Assembly: GCF_052118925.1 (NCBI RefSeq)
Contig: NZ_JBQKGG010000005.1
Coordinates: 62,001-126,000 of the forward strand
Origin: Lientehia sp934351765
GTDB taxonomy: Bacteria > Bacillota > Clostridia > Lachnospirales > Lachnospiraceae
Reading direction: 5' to 3'
Length of the DNA stretch: 64,000 nucleotides
Shown: piece by piece, positions 51,577-59,530 of the stretch
Numbering within the stretch: the first letter of the stretch is position 1
Layout of the letters: the number at the start of each line of letters is the position of its first letter
The notes under the pieces: model-generated
Seen by the model: the letters and a program-made list of their open reading frames with translations, nothing else
Databases searched by the model: none
What the model was told of the DNA's origin: nothing
Position numbers and translations under genes: made by a program

Positions 51577-52848
51577 TTGGACCCAAGTGACGTCATACAG
51601 TTGCTTTCTCTGATCCTGCTTTTATGCCTTTCCGCGTTCTTTTCGTCGTCGGAAACAGCCCTGCTTTCCATCTCCCAGATGCGGATCCGTACCCTGGTGG
51701 ACGAAGGAAATAAACGGGCGATGACTCTGGAACGGGTCGTTTCCAACAAGAGCAAAATGCTCAGCGCGATTCTGATCGGCAATAACGTGGTGAATCTGAG
51801 TGCTTCCTCCCTGATTACTTCCCTGGTAATCAACCATTTCGGAAATGCTTATGTCGGGATTGCCACCGGAATCATTACCCTGCTGATCCTGATCTTCGGG
51901 GAGATCTCGCCAAAGACCATGGCAACGCTCCAGGCCGAAAAGGTAGCGTTAAAGGTAGCCGGGATCATTTCTGTATTGATGAAAATACTGACTCCTGTGA
52001 TCTTCATTGTTAACCTGCTGGCCGGCGGTGTGCTCCGACTGATGGGTGTAGATCCAAACGCCAAGACCGATACGATTACCGAAAGTGAGCTGCGTACCAT
52101 CGTAGATGTGAGCCATGAGGAGGGTGTTATCGAAAGCGAGGAGCGCCGTATGATCAACAATGTGGTGGATTTCGGCGACACCCAGGCCAAGGATGTCATG
52201 GTGCCGCGGATCGACATGGTCTTTGTGGAGGAGAATACCACCTACGATGAGCTTATGGAAGTTTACCGGGAGAATATGTTTACCCGGATTCCTGTCTATC
52301 GCGATACCACCGACAATGTGATCGGCATTATCAATATGAAGGATCTGCTTTTTTATGAAAAGAGCACTGACTTCCGGCTGAAGAATTATCTGCGGGAAGC
52401 CTACTTCACCTATGAGTTCAAAAAAACCTCCGAGCTGTTCATGGAAATGCGTCAGAATTCGGTGAGTCTCGCCATCGTGCTGGACGAATACGGCGCAACA
52501 GCCGGACTCATCACGCTGGAGGATCTTCTGGAGGAGCTGGTCGGCGAAATCCGTGACGAGTACGATGCCGATGAGTTAAAGAGCTTCCAGAAGCTTTCCG
52601 ACCGGGAATACCGGGTAGAGGGTTCCATGAAGCTGGATGACATCAACGATGCCCTGGAGCTTTCCCTCTCCTCTGAGGATTATGATTCCGTGGGCGGCCT
52701 GATCATCGGCGCACTGGATCATGTTCCCGTTGCCGGAGAAGGCGTTACGGTGGACAACATCCGTTTCGTTGTGGAAAAAATGGACAAAAACCGGATCGAG
52801 TGGGTACGGATGACCTTGCCCCCGCCGGATAAAACAGAAGCAGAATAA
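51577..52848 (+). CDS. CNNM/CorC (HlyC-CorC) family transporter
   Basis: A 423-residue protein: an N-terminal DUF21/CNNM membrane domain with four helices (about 5-185), two CBS domains (about 205-325, with VMVPRIDMVFVEEN and VIGIINMKDLL, LVGEIRDEYD after them) and a C-terminal CorC_HlyC domain (about 340-415). CNNM/CorC proteins act in Mg2+ or Co2+ efflux and resistance. A TTG start at 51577 is used, with AAAGGAG 11 bases upstream; no ATG near the N-terminus would retain the first helix. Confidence 0.9.
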   Translation: MDPSDVIQLLSLILLLCLSAFFSSSETALLSISQMRIRTLVDEGNKRAMTLERVVSNKSKMLSAILIGNNVVNLSASSLITSLVINHFGNAYVGIATGIITLLILIFGEISPKTMATLQAEKVALKVAGIISVLMKILTPVIFIVNLLAGGVLRLMGVDPNAKTDTITESELRTIVDVSHEEGVIESEERRMINNVVDFGDTQAKDVMVPRIDMVFVEENTTYDELMEVYRENMFTRIPVYRDTTDNVIGIINMKDLLFYEKSTDFRLKNYLREAYFTYEFKKTSELFMEMRQNSVSLAIVLDEYGATAGLITLEDLLEELVGEIRDEYDADELKSFQKLSDREYRVEGSMKLDDINDALELSLSSEDYDSVGGLIIGALDHVPVAGEGVTVDNIRFVVEKMDKNRIEWVRMTLPPPDKTEAE

Positions 52849-52924
52849 ACATCAGTCACTTTGTCTGACAACATAGAAAAGCGTTTTTTGTTTCACTGGA
52901 CGCACTTGCCTGTGAAATAAACAA

Positions 52925-52979
52925 ACAGACCATTCAGAGGCAGCTCTCGATCAGAGCCGGATGAATGGTCTGTTTTTGT
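52925..52979. terminator. Terminator after the CorC/HlyC gene
   Basis: ACAGACCATTCA and TGAATGGTCTGT (52925-52973) form a perfect 12-bp stem around a 25-base inner loop, followed by TTTTTGTTTT on the plus strand and TTTGTTT on the minus strand; it serves the convergent PF06541 gene as well. Confidence 0.88.
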
Positions 52980-53050
52980 TTTATATCATTGTTTCTTCTT
53001 ATATCACTGTTTTTTCAGAACCGACCAGGCCGATCCTTCTTTGCTTCGTC

Positions 53051-53617
53051 TTACTTCACCGACAAGATCCCGTCTTTATCCAGTCCCTCGTTATTCTTCG
53101 CCTTTGCCACGCAGTATGCAAAGTCTGCAATATAGTACACAGCGGCGGCGATGACCAGGATCTTTCCGAATGTCATGCTGTAGCTGTCGGCCAGCGCAGA
53201 AATCCACTTATGAACGAACAGGAACAGGCAGACCGCATAAAGCCCCCAGGCAAGGGTGCTTTCCAGGCAAAGGATCCCCTTGTAGTTAAAGGGTTTGTCC
53301 TTGTAATCCCACCAGACAGCCCCCAGAGTCCGGATCATGACCTTCGCCACCAGAAATTCCAGGATCGTTGCGGAAACACAGCCCGCCACATACAATAAAA
53401 TCTTATTATGGGCGATGGGACTGAACAGAAAATATGCCCCTAAAAACCCCACACCGTAGATCGGGCAGATCGGGCCGCGGACAAAACCGCGGTTGGTCAG
53501 CCGCTTATTGCAAAACGACATGTAGGCCGATTCCAGAAACCAGCCCAGGATGCTGTACAGCAGAAACCAGTTGACGGCATGGTACAGATCCGTTGAAAAT
53601 ACTCGCAGATTCCACAT
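53051..53617 (-). CDS. PF06541-type putative ABC transporter permease
   Basis: A 188-residue membrane protein with about five helices. Its WFLLYSILGWFLESAYMSF, FVRGPICPIYGVGFL and ESTLAWGLYAVCLFLF stretches match the PF06541 family (CmpB-like, often annotated as ABC permease, although no ATPase is attached). The ATG at 53617 follows a GTG in the same frame at 53620; either may be used, and a GGGG stretch serves as a weak site. Function unknown. Confidence 0.8.
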   Translation of the reverse strand: MWNLRVFSTDLYHAVNWFLLYSILGWFLESAYMSFCNKRLTNRGFVRGPICPIYGVGFLGAYFLFSPIAHNKILLYVAGCVSATILEFLVAKVMIRTLGAVWWDYKDKPFNYKGILCLESTLAWGLYAVCLFLFVHKWISALADSYSMTFGKILVIAAAVYYIADFAYCVAKAKNNEGLDKDGILSVK

Positions 53618-53633
53618 CACGTTTCCCCCGTTT

Positions 53634-55067
53634 TTAATTCAGAAGCTCACCGAGGATCTGATTGATCATAGCCGGATCTGCCTTGCCTTTCATGGCTTTC
53701 ATCGTCTGACCTACCAGGAATCCGATGGCTTTCTTCTTTCCGTTTTTGTAGTCCTCCACCGACTGGGGATTGTTCTTCACGATCTCCTCGATGGTTGTCC
53801 GCAGTGCGCCCTCATCCTGTACCATGCAAAGGCCCTTCTCCTCCACATAAACAGCCGGATCCATATCCTCATCAAACATGATCTCGAAGACCTCTTTTGC
53901 TACGGTACGGTTGATCTTTCCCTGATCCACCAGGCCGATCAGCGCTGCCAGGTGCTCCGGGCTGAAGGAAATGTCAGAAGCATCCATTTCTTTCTCTTTT
54001 AAGAGGCGCATGGTCTCCACCATAAGCCAGTTGGAAACCTCCTTGGGCCTGCAGCCGAGAGCAATGGTCTCTTCGAACAGATCTGCCATTCTCTTTTCGG
54101 AGGTAATGATATTGATATCATAGTCGGGAATTCCGAACTCTTCCTTATAGCGCACCCGCTTCTCATCACAAAACTCCGGCTGCTTCGCGCGGATCTCATC
54201 CAGCCACTCATCGCTGATCACCACAGGAACAAGATCCGGCTCAGGGAAATAACGGTAATCCTGCGCATCTTCCTTGGAACGCATCGCATAGGAGCATTCC
54301 TTGTTGTCGTCCCACCGTCTCGTCTCCTGAACCACCTTGCCGCCGTCCTCGATGATATCGATCTGGCGGTTCTTCTCGCCCTCAATGGCCCTTGCGATGG
54401 CACGGAAGGAGTTCAGATTCTTCATTTCGGTTCTTGTTCCGAACTGCTCTGCTCCCACCTCACGGACAGACAGGTTCACATCGGCACGCATGGAGCCCTC
54501 CTGGAGCTTGCAGTCCGATGCGCCCAGGTACTGAATGATCAGACGCAGCTTTTCCAGATAAGCGATAACCTCCTCGGCACTTCTCATATCCGGCTCGGAA
54601 ACGATCTCGATCAGCGGCACGCCGCTCCGGTTAAAGTCCACCAGCGTACACTCCTCCCACTCATCATGGATCAGCTTTCCGGCGTCCTCCTCCATATGGA
54701 TCTCATGGATTCCGATGGTCTTTTTCCCGTTCTCTGTCTCGATCTCGATCCCGCCGTTTCGGCAGATGGGCAGATACAGCTGGGAGATCTGGTAGTTCTG
54801 AGGGTTATCGGGATAAAAATAATTCTTCCGGTCGAACTTGCAGTACTGCGTGATCGTACAGTTGGTCGCCAGGCCCACCGCCGCCGCATATTCTACAACC
54901 TGCTTGTTGAGCACCGGCAGAGAACCGGGCATTCCGGTGCAGACCGGACAGGTATGGGTATTGGGCTCGCCCCCGAACTGGGTGCTGCAGCCGCAGAAAA
55001 TCTTTGTCTTTGTCGCCAGCTCCACATGAACTTCCAGGCCGATGACGGTTTCATACTGTTTACTCAT
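53634..55067 (-). CDS. gatB: Asp-tRNA(Asn)/Glu-tRNA(Gln) amidotransferase subunit B
   Basis: GatB binds the misacylated tRNA and performs the kinase and transamidation steps of the GatCAB enzyme. The 477-residue protein begins MSKQYETVIGLEVHVELATK, with FCGCST and TCPVCTGMPGSLPVLN (zinc site), DYRYFPEPDL, and the C-terminal YqeY-like tail region. The ATG at 55067 has AAAGGAG nine bases upstream and overlaps the end of gatA by 8 bases. Last gene of gatCAB. Confidence 0.96.
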   Translation of the reverse strand: MSKQYETVIGLEVHVELATKTKIFCGCSTQFGGEPNTHTCPVCTGMPGSLPVLNKQVVEYAAAVGLATNCTITQYCKFDRKNYFYPDNPQNYQISQLYLPICRNGGIEIETENGKKTIGIHEIHMEEDAGKLIHDEWEECTLVDFNRSGVPLIEIVSEPDMRSAEEVIAYLEKLRLIIQYLGASDCKLQEGSMRADVNLSVREVGAEQFGTRTEMKNLNSFRAIARAIEGEKNRQIDIIEDGGKVVQETRRWDDNKECSYAMRSKEDAQDYRYFPEPDLVPVVISDEWLDEIRAKQPEFCDEKRVRYKEEFGIPDYDINIITSEKRMADLFEETIALGCRPKEVSNWLMVETMRLLKEKEMDASDISFSPEHLAALIGLVDQGKINRTVAKEVFEIMFDEDMDPAVYVEEKGLCMVQDEGALRTTIEEIVKNNPQSVEDYKNGKKKAIGFLVGQTMKAMKGKADPAMINQILGELLN

Positions 55068-56544
55068 TCTCGGAAGCTCCTTTCTTTGCCATGGGGCAGT
55101 GCTCATAGCTTCTTGTCTGTTCATATGCATAAGCCGCACGGATCAGCTCCTTTTCCTGGAAGCAGTCCCCGATCAGCTGCATACCGATCGGAAGTCCCCT
55201 GCTGTCGGTTCCGCAGGGAATGCTGAGTCCGGGCAGACCCGCCAGATTCACAGAAATCGTATAAATATCTCCCAGATACATCTTAATGGGATCACTCAGG
55301 CTCTCTCCCAGCTTCGGAGCCGTTGTGGGAGCCGCAGGCGCCAGGATCAGATCATAGTTTGCAAACGCCTTGTCGAATGCCTGCTTGATCAGTGCCTTCG
55401 TCCGCAGTGCCTTTAAATAATAGGCATCATAATATCCGCTGCTGAGCACAAAGGAGCCCAGCATGATCCGCCGCTTTACCTCTGCGCCGAAGCCCTCGGA
55501 TCTTGTATTCTTATACATTTTATGAAGGCCCTCGCCATCCTCGGTGCGGTAGCCGTACTTCACACCGTCAAACCGTGCCAGATTGGAGCTTGCCTCCGCC
55601 GAAGCGATAACATAATACGCAGGAATTGCATACTGAACCAGGCTCAGATCAAACTCTTCCAGAATCGCGCCCTTCTTTTCCAGCTCCTTCGCAGCATTCA
55701 GAATCGCTTCTTTTACCTCAGGGTCCAGTCCCTCTCCGAAATAGTCTCTCGGAATACCGATCTTCATGCCCTTGACATCGTCCACCAGCGCCTCGGTGAA
55801 ATGATAATCCTCTCTTGCCACACTGGTGCTGTCCTTGGGATCATGAGATGCGAGAATCTCCAGGATCGTCGCACAGTCGGTCACATCCTTTGCCACCGGC
55901 CCGATCTGATCCAGGGAAGAACCGTAGGCGATCAGTCCGTAACGGGAAACCGTTCCGTAGGTGGGCTTGATTCCGACCACGCCGCAGAAGGAACTGGGCT
56001 GGCGGATAGAGCCGCCGGTGTCAGATCCCAGCGCATAAGAGCATTCCTCCGCAGCCACAGCTGAACAGGAGCCGCCGGAGGAGCCGCCGGGCACATGCTC
56101 CGGATTCCAGGGATTCTTTGTCACTCCATAATAGGAGGTTTCTGTAGTACTTCCCATGGCAAACTCGTCCATGTTTGTCTTTCCGATGATCACAGCGCCG
56201 GCCTTTTCCAGGTTCCGCACTGCCTCTGCGGTATAGGGCGGAATAAAATTCTCAAGAATCTTCGAGCTGCAGGTTGTCCGCACACCCTCGGTACACATAT
56301 TATCCTTCACGGCCACCGGCACACCGGCCAGCGGGCTCATGAGGACACCATCATCAATCAGTCTCTGGACTTCATCCGCACGCTTTAACACGGCCTCTTT
56401 ATCTGCCACAGTCACAAAGCTGTGGATATCAGCTTCTCTTGCTTCAATAGCCGCCATGGATGCCTCTGCCGCTTCCCGCACAGAAACCTCCCCGGCCTGT
56501 ATTTTCTTTCCCAGCTCAACAGCTGTCAGACTCATCAGATCCAC
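55060..56544 (-). CDS. gatA: Asp-tRNA(Asn)/Glu-tRNA(Gln) amidotransferase subunit A
   Basis: GatA is the glutaminase of GatCAB. The 494-residue amidase-signature protein has the catalytic Lys in VAVKDNM, GGSSGGSCSAVAAEEC, and GSDTGGSIRQPSSFCG with the cis-Ser and nucleophile Ser. A GTG start at 56544 is chosen because AGGAGG lies seven bases upstream; the frame opens six codons earlier. It follows gatC by 18 bases. Confidence 0.96.
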   Translation of the reverse strand: MDLMSLTAVELGKKIQAGEVSVREAAEASMAAIEAREADIHSFVTVADKEAVLKRADEVQRLIDDGVLMSPLAGVPVAVKDNMCTEGVRTTCSSKILENFIPPYTAEAVRNLEKAGAVIIGKTNMDEFAMGSTTETSYYGVTKNPWNPEHVPGGSSGGSCSAVAAEECSYALGSDTGGSIRQPSSFCGVVGIKPTYGTVSRYGLIAYGSSLDQIGPVAKDVTDCATILEILASHDPKDSTSVAREDYHFTEALVDDVKGMKIGIPRDYFGEGLDPEVKEAILNAAKELEKKGAILEEFDLSLVQYAIPAYYVIASAEASSNLARFDGVKYGYRTEDGEGLHKMYKNTRSEGFGAEVKRRIMLGSFVLSSGYYDAYYLKALRTKALIKQAFDKAFANYDLILAPAAPTTAPKLGESLSDPIKMYLGDIYTISVNLAGLPGLSIPCGTDSRGLPIGMQLIGDCFQEKELIRAAYAYEQTRSYEHCPMAKKGASENE

Positions 56545-56562
56545 GGTCTTTCCTCCTGTCAT

Positions 56563-56859
56563 TTAATCAAAGGTTCTCGGCACCTTATAGCAGCCGTCCT
56601 TCTGCTCCGGTGCATTGGAAAGCATTGCTTCCCGCTGATTTTCATTGGTCACAACATCCTCACGGAATACATTGTTCACAGGGAATACATGGGACATAGG
56701 CTCCACCCCGTCTGTATCAAGCTCATTGAGCATATCAATATAATCCAGCATATTCGCCATATCGGTCTTTGCCGCTTCCTTTTCTTCTTCAGAAAGCGAA
56801 AGCTTTGCAAGGATCCCCACATATTCAATGGTTTCATCGCTGATCACGTTCTTTGCCAT
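56563..56859 (-). CDS. gatC: Asp-tRNA(Asn)/Glu-tRNA(Gln) amidotransferase subunit C
   Basis: GatC is the small clamp subunit that stabilises GatA-GatB. The 98-residue protein has the family pattern: a helix VGILAKLSLSEEE, LDYIDMLNELDTDGVEPMSHV, and NVFREDVV. AAAGGAG precedes the ATG. First gene of gatCAB, whose promoter and leader hairpin lie upstream at 56899-56992. Confidence 0.94.
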   Translation of the reverse strand: MAKNVISDETIEYVGILAKLSLSEEEKEAAKTDMANMLDYIDMLNELDTDGVEPMSHVFPVNNVFREDVVTNENQREAMLSNAPEQKDGCYKVPRTFD

Positions 56860-56898
56860 TTCTGCTCCTTTCTGCGCAGCACCGCCTGTTTCTTCCTA

Positions 56899-56936
56899 TT
56901 AAAATACCCCGGAACATACGCCAGTATATTCCGGGG
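56899..56936 (-). terminator. Terminator-like hairpin in the gatCAB leader
   Basis: CCCCGGAA and TTCCGGGG (56907-56936) with an inner ATAC/GTAT pairing form a strong stem, followed on the minus strand by TATTTTAAT. It lies downstream of the predicted gatC promoter and 40 bases before gatC, so it could be an attenuator. It may also stop transcripts from the gene upstream. Confidence 0.6.
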
Positions 56937-56963
56937 CGAATCGGCTGAAAAAGTTCCCGCTTT

Positions 56964-56992
56964 ATCGTACCACAGCTTGCCTTCGTTGACAA
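56964..56992 (-). promoter_or_regulatory. Predicted promoter of gatCAB
   Basis: Minus-strand TTGTCA (56987-56992) and TACGAT (56964-56969), 17 bases apart, upstream of the leader hairpin and gatC. Confidence 0.55.
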
Positions 56993-57092
56993 GGGGAAAC
57001 CTCCGCTTTCCTGCCGTTCTCCGGCCTCGTTTCCGGGCATTTCCCGGCATTTCCGGTCATTTCCCCGGCAGCCGCAGGGCAGCTCTTACCAG

Positions 57093-57743
57093 TTACTCTT
57101 CCTTTGCGCTTTCAGACTCCGAAGCTTCGTTTTCGCTCTGATCTGCGTCTTCGTTCTTGTCCTCCGCATCTTCATCATCCGTCTCATATTCTTCCTCGAC
57201 CGGATTCTGGTATACCTTTGCGCGTGATGCTACAGAAGAGGTCTGAGTCGGTGTGGATGCAAAGACGTTCTTGATCTTTTCCGTGGTGCTCAGCTTCTCC
57301 GGCATGGGCTCTCCGGACTCAGCCGCCTCTCTGGCCGCCTCCTCCTCTTCGGTCTGCTTGATCCGCTTTTTTAATTTCCAGCAGACATACAACAGCCAGA
57401 CTGCCGTTCCGCCAAACAGAATCACAAAAAAGATCTTTAAGATCATATCCTTTCCGGACGCCACGTTTCCGTCATAGATCGCCTGACCTGTCACAAAGGC
57501 CGTATACATTAAGTAAACTGCCGCCACCGTATAAAGTCCGAGAACCGTCTTATCATTCCGCTCCCGCTTCCTGGCCCCGAACAGGCCACGGCGCTCTGTC
57601 GGTTCTTCCTTACTTTCCTGCTCCACGGTTTCTTTTTCACACTCAGAATCCTGTACTTCCTCAGAAGTCTGATGCTCCAATTCCGCCTCGATCGATTTTT
57701 TTTCTTCTTCCAATTTCAACCACCTTTCCGCCTGTTCTGTCAT
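57093..57743 (-). CDS. Membrane protein with acidic tails, unknown
   Basis: A 216-residue protein. The N-terminal 60 residues are Glu-rich and coiled-coil-like, followed by two membrane helices (about 68-88 and 100-122), a Lys/Arg and Glu-rich segment and a very acidic, Ser/Glu/Asp-rich C-terminal tail. No family recognised. Probable promoter TTGCCA-18-TAAAAT at 57802-57831 on the minus strand. It stands alone between gatCAB and the divergent sugar operon. Confidence 0.65.
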   Translation of the reverse strand: MTEQAERWLKLEEEKKSIEAELEHQTSEEVQDSECEKETVEQESKEEPTERRGLFGARKRERNDKTVLGLYTVAAVYLMYTAFVTGQAIYDGNVASGKDMILKIFFVILFGGTAVWLLYVCWKLKKRIKQTEEEEAAREAAESGEPMPEKLSTTEKIKNVFASTPTQTSSVASRAKVYQNPVEEEYETDDEDAEDKNEDADQSENEASESESAKEE

Positions 57744-58095
57744 TTCCCCGGATTTTTTCTTTTCTTCTCTTCAGACTCCGGCGCAAACAGGCGTACATTT
57801 TATTTTATCATTAAACCACCGCTTCTGGCAATGACTTTATGCTTTTTTCATGATTTTTCGGTTTTCAACATTATAGACAGAATTTTCGTACCCCCCTCCA
57901 TTCTTACATTAGTAATAATCAACAAATTCCGACTTGTTCTCATGTGAAAAATGACCGTTTTCTCTTGACATTTTCCTCTTTTCCGTGTAATCTATAATCA
58001 GGGATTTTGGGGAAATTGTAAAATTGCACAGTTCCCCCTTTTCCAGAAACGGCAATGATTAAACTGAAATAAAAAAGAATCAAGGAGGACGTATT
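57744..58095. promoter_or_regulatory. Divergent promoter region before the sugar operon
   Basis: A gene-free stretch of about 350 bases. Near 57965-57998 are TTGACA and TATAAT, but they are 22 bases apart; TGTAAT at 57986 would be 15 bases away, so the promoter of the sugar operon may need an activator. Past it, GGGGAA and TTCCCC (58010-58038) flank the imperfect palindrome TGTAAAATTGCACA, a candidate operator. AAGGAGG at 58083 serves the first gene. Confidence 0.45.
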
Positions 58096-58953
58096 ATGTA
58101 TTTCAAGTTCGGTGTTGACAGCTTTATCTGGACCGAAGACTTCAAAGAAAAAGATCTTTGGATCATCCGTAAAGCAAAGGAAATGGGCTTTGAAGTGATT
58201 GACTTTGCAATCGCAAATCCTTTCACATTCCCGACCGAAGCAGTAAAGGCAGAGTTAGAGAAGGTTGGTATCGACTGCGTATGCACCACAACCCTGACCG
58301 CCGAGACAAACCCGATCTCCCCCGATCCCGAGATCCGGAAAGCTTCTGTAAAGGCTATGAAGAAGTGTATTGATATCTGTAATACCCTCGGTGCTCCGAT
58401 CCTGGGCGGCGTAAACTACGCAGCATGGGGTTACCTGACCAAGAAGCCCCGTACCGAGCAGGAATGGAACTGGGCGGTTGAATGCATGAAAGAAAATACC
58501 GCTTATGCAAAGGAAACCGGTGACGTTGTGATCTGCGTGGAGTGCGTAAACCGTTTCGAGACTCATATGTTAAACATCGCCGAGGATGCTGTGAAGTTCT
58601 GTAAGGATGTAGGCGGCGACAACATCAAGGTTCATCTTGACTGCTTCCATATGATCCGTGAAGAGAAGAGCTATTCCGGCGCTGTAAAGACCTGCGGCAA
58701 GGAATACCTCGGCTATATCCATGTAAATGAAAACGACAGAGGAATCCCCGGAACCGGACTTGTTCCTTTCAAGGAGTTCTTCCAGGCAGTCCATGATATC
58801 GGCTATGACGGACCTCTGGTAATCGAATCCTTTGATCCCAGCTTCACCGAGCTTGCCGGAAACTGTGCAATCTGGCGTAATTTCGCCCCCACCGGCGAGG
58901 ATCTGGCACGCGACGGTCTGGCAAACCTGAAGGCAATCGCTGCTGAGCTGTAA
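58096..58953 (+). CDS. Ketose 3-epimerase-like TIM-barrel protein
   Basis: A 285-residue sugar isomerase/epimerase of the xylose isomerase-like TIM-barrel superfamily. The metal site of D-tagatose/D-psicose 3-epimerases is present: Glu149 (VECVNRFE), Asp182 (HLDCFHM), His209 (HVNEND) and Glu244 (VIESF), with Arg215 next to it; the spacing matches the Agrobacterium enzyme closely. Related proteins such as EryH act on tetrulose phosphates. It leads an operon with RpiB, a DhaK-DhaL kinase and lyxose isomerase, so the substrate is a ketose or ketose phosphate. Which one cannot be read from the sequence. Codon use suggests strong expression. Confidence 0.82.
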   Translation: MYFKFGVDSFIWTEDFKEKDLWIIRKAKEMGFEVIDFAIANPFTFPTEAVKAELEKVGIDCVCTTTLTAETNPISPDPEIRKASVKAMKKCIDICNTLGAPILGGVNYAAWGYLTKKPRTEQEWNWAVECMKENTAYAKETGDVVICVECVNRFETHMLNIAEDAVKFCKDVGGDNIKVHLDCFHMIREEKSYSGAVKTCGKEYLGYIHVNENDRGIPGTGLVPFKEFFQAVHDIGYDGPLVIESFDPSFTELAGNCAIWRNFAPTGEDLARDGLANLKAIAAEL

Positions 58954-59054
58954 AAATGGTTGTCACACAGGAACTGTCTCCTGTGCTATAAGATAATTCC
59001 GGTCTGCACGGCTTTTGCTTTGCAGACCAGCTGATGAAAAGAGGTAATAGAAAA

Positions 59055-59510
59055 ATGAAAATCGCAATCGGCTGTGACGAGGCTGCATATGCATTAAAGG
59101 TAGCCATCATGAAGCATCTGGACACCAAGGAAGACATCGAATACAAGGATTTCGGTGCTGCAGAAGGAGAAGTGATCCTTTATCCCGACGTTGCACAGAA
59201 GGTCGCTGAGGCCGTTGCACGCGGTGAATTCGACCGCGGTATCCTGGTATGCGGTACCGGTCTCGGTATGTGCATCGTTGCCAACAAGGTTCCCGGCATC
59301 CGTGCGGCAGTATGCCACGATCCTTTCTCCACCGAGCGTTCCAGAAAGAGCAACAACGCACAGATCATGTGCATGGGCGAACGTGTAATCGGCGTTGAGC
59401 TGGCCAAGTACCTGGTTGATATCTGGTTAAAGTGTGATTTCGCCGGCGGCGGATCTGCTCCCAAGGTTGCCAGAATCAATGAAATCGATGAATCTTACCG
59501 TAAGCTTTAA
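59055..59510 (+). CDS. RpiB/LacAB family sugar-phosphate isomerase
   Basis: A 151-residue protein starting MKIAIGCDEAAYALKVAIMK, with the RpiB active-site stretch CGTGLGMCIVANKVPGIRAA and SNNAQIMCMGERVIG. The family interconverts aldose and ketose phosphates: ribose 5-P, allose 6-P, galactose 6-P, and in EryI/DerI erythrulose 4-P with erythrose 4-P. AGAGG precedes the ATG at 59055. Hairpins in the 100-base gap from the epimerase gene may set relative expression. With an EryH-like partner and a DhaK-type kinase, a tetrulose-phosphate role is one option. Confidence 0.9.
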   Translation: MKIAIGCDEAAYALKVAIMKHLDTKEDIEYKDFGAAEGEVILYPDVAQKVAEAVARGEFDRGILVCGTGLGMCIVANKVPGIRAAVCHDPFSTERSRKSNNAQIMCMGERVIGVELAKYLVDIWLKCDFAGGGSAPKVARINEIDESYRKL

Positions 59511-59530
59511 TATTTAAAGGAGTCTTTCCC

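Noticed and set aside
57965..57998. TTGACA and TATAAT before the sugar operon as a normal promoter
   Set aside because: The spacing is 22 bases, too long for sigma-A; noted only as part of a regulatory region.
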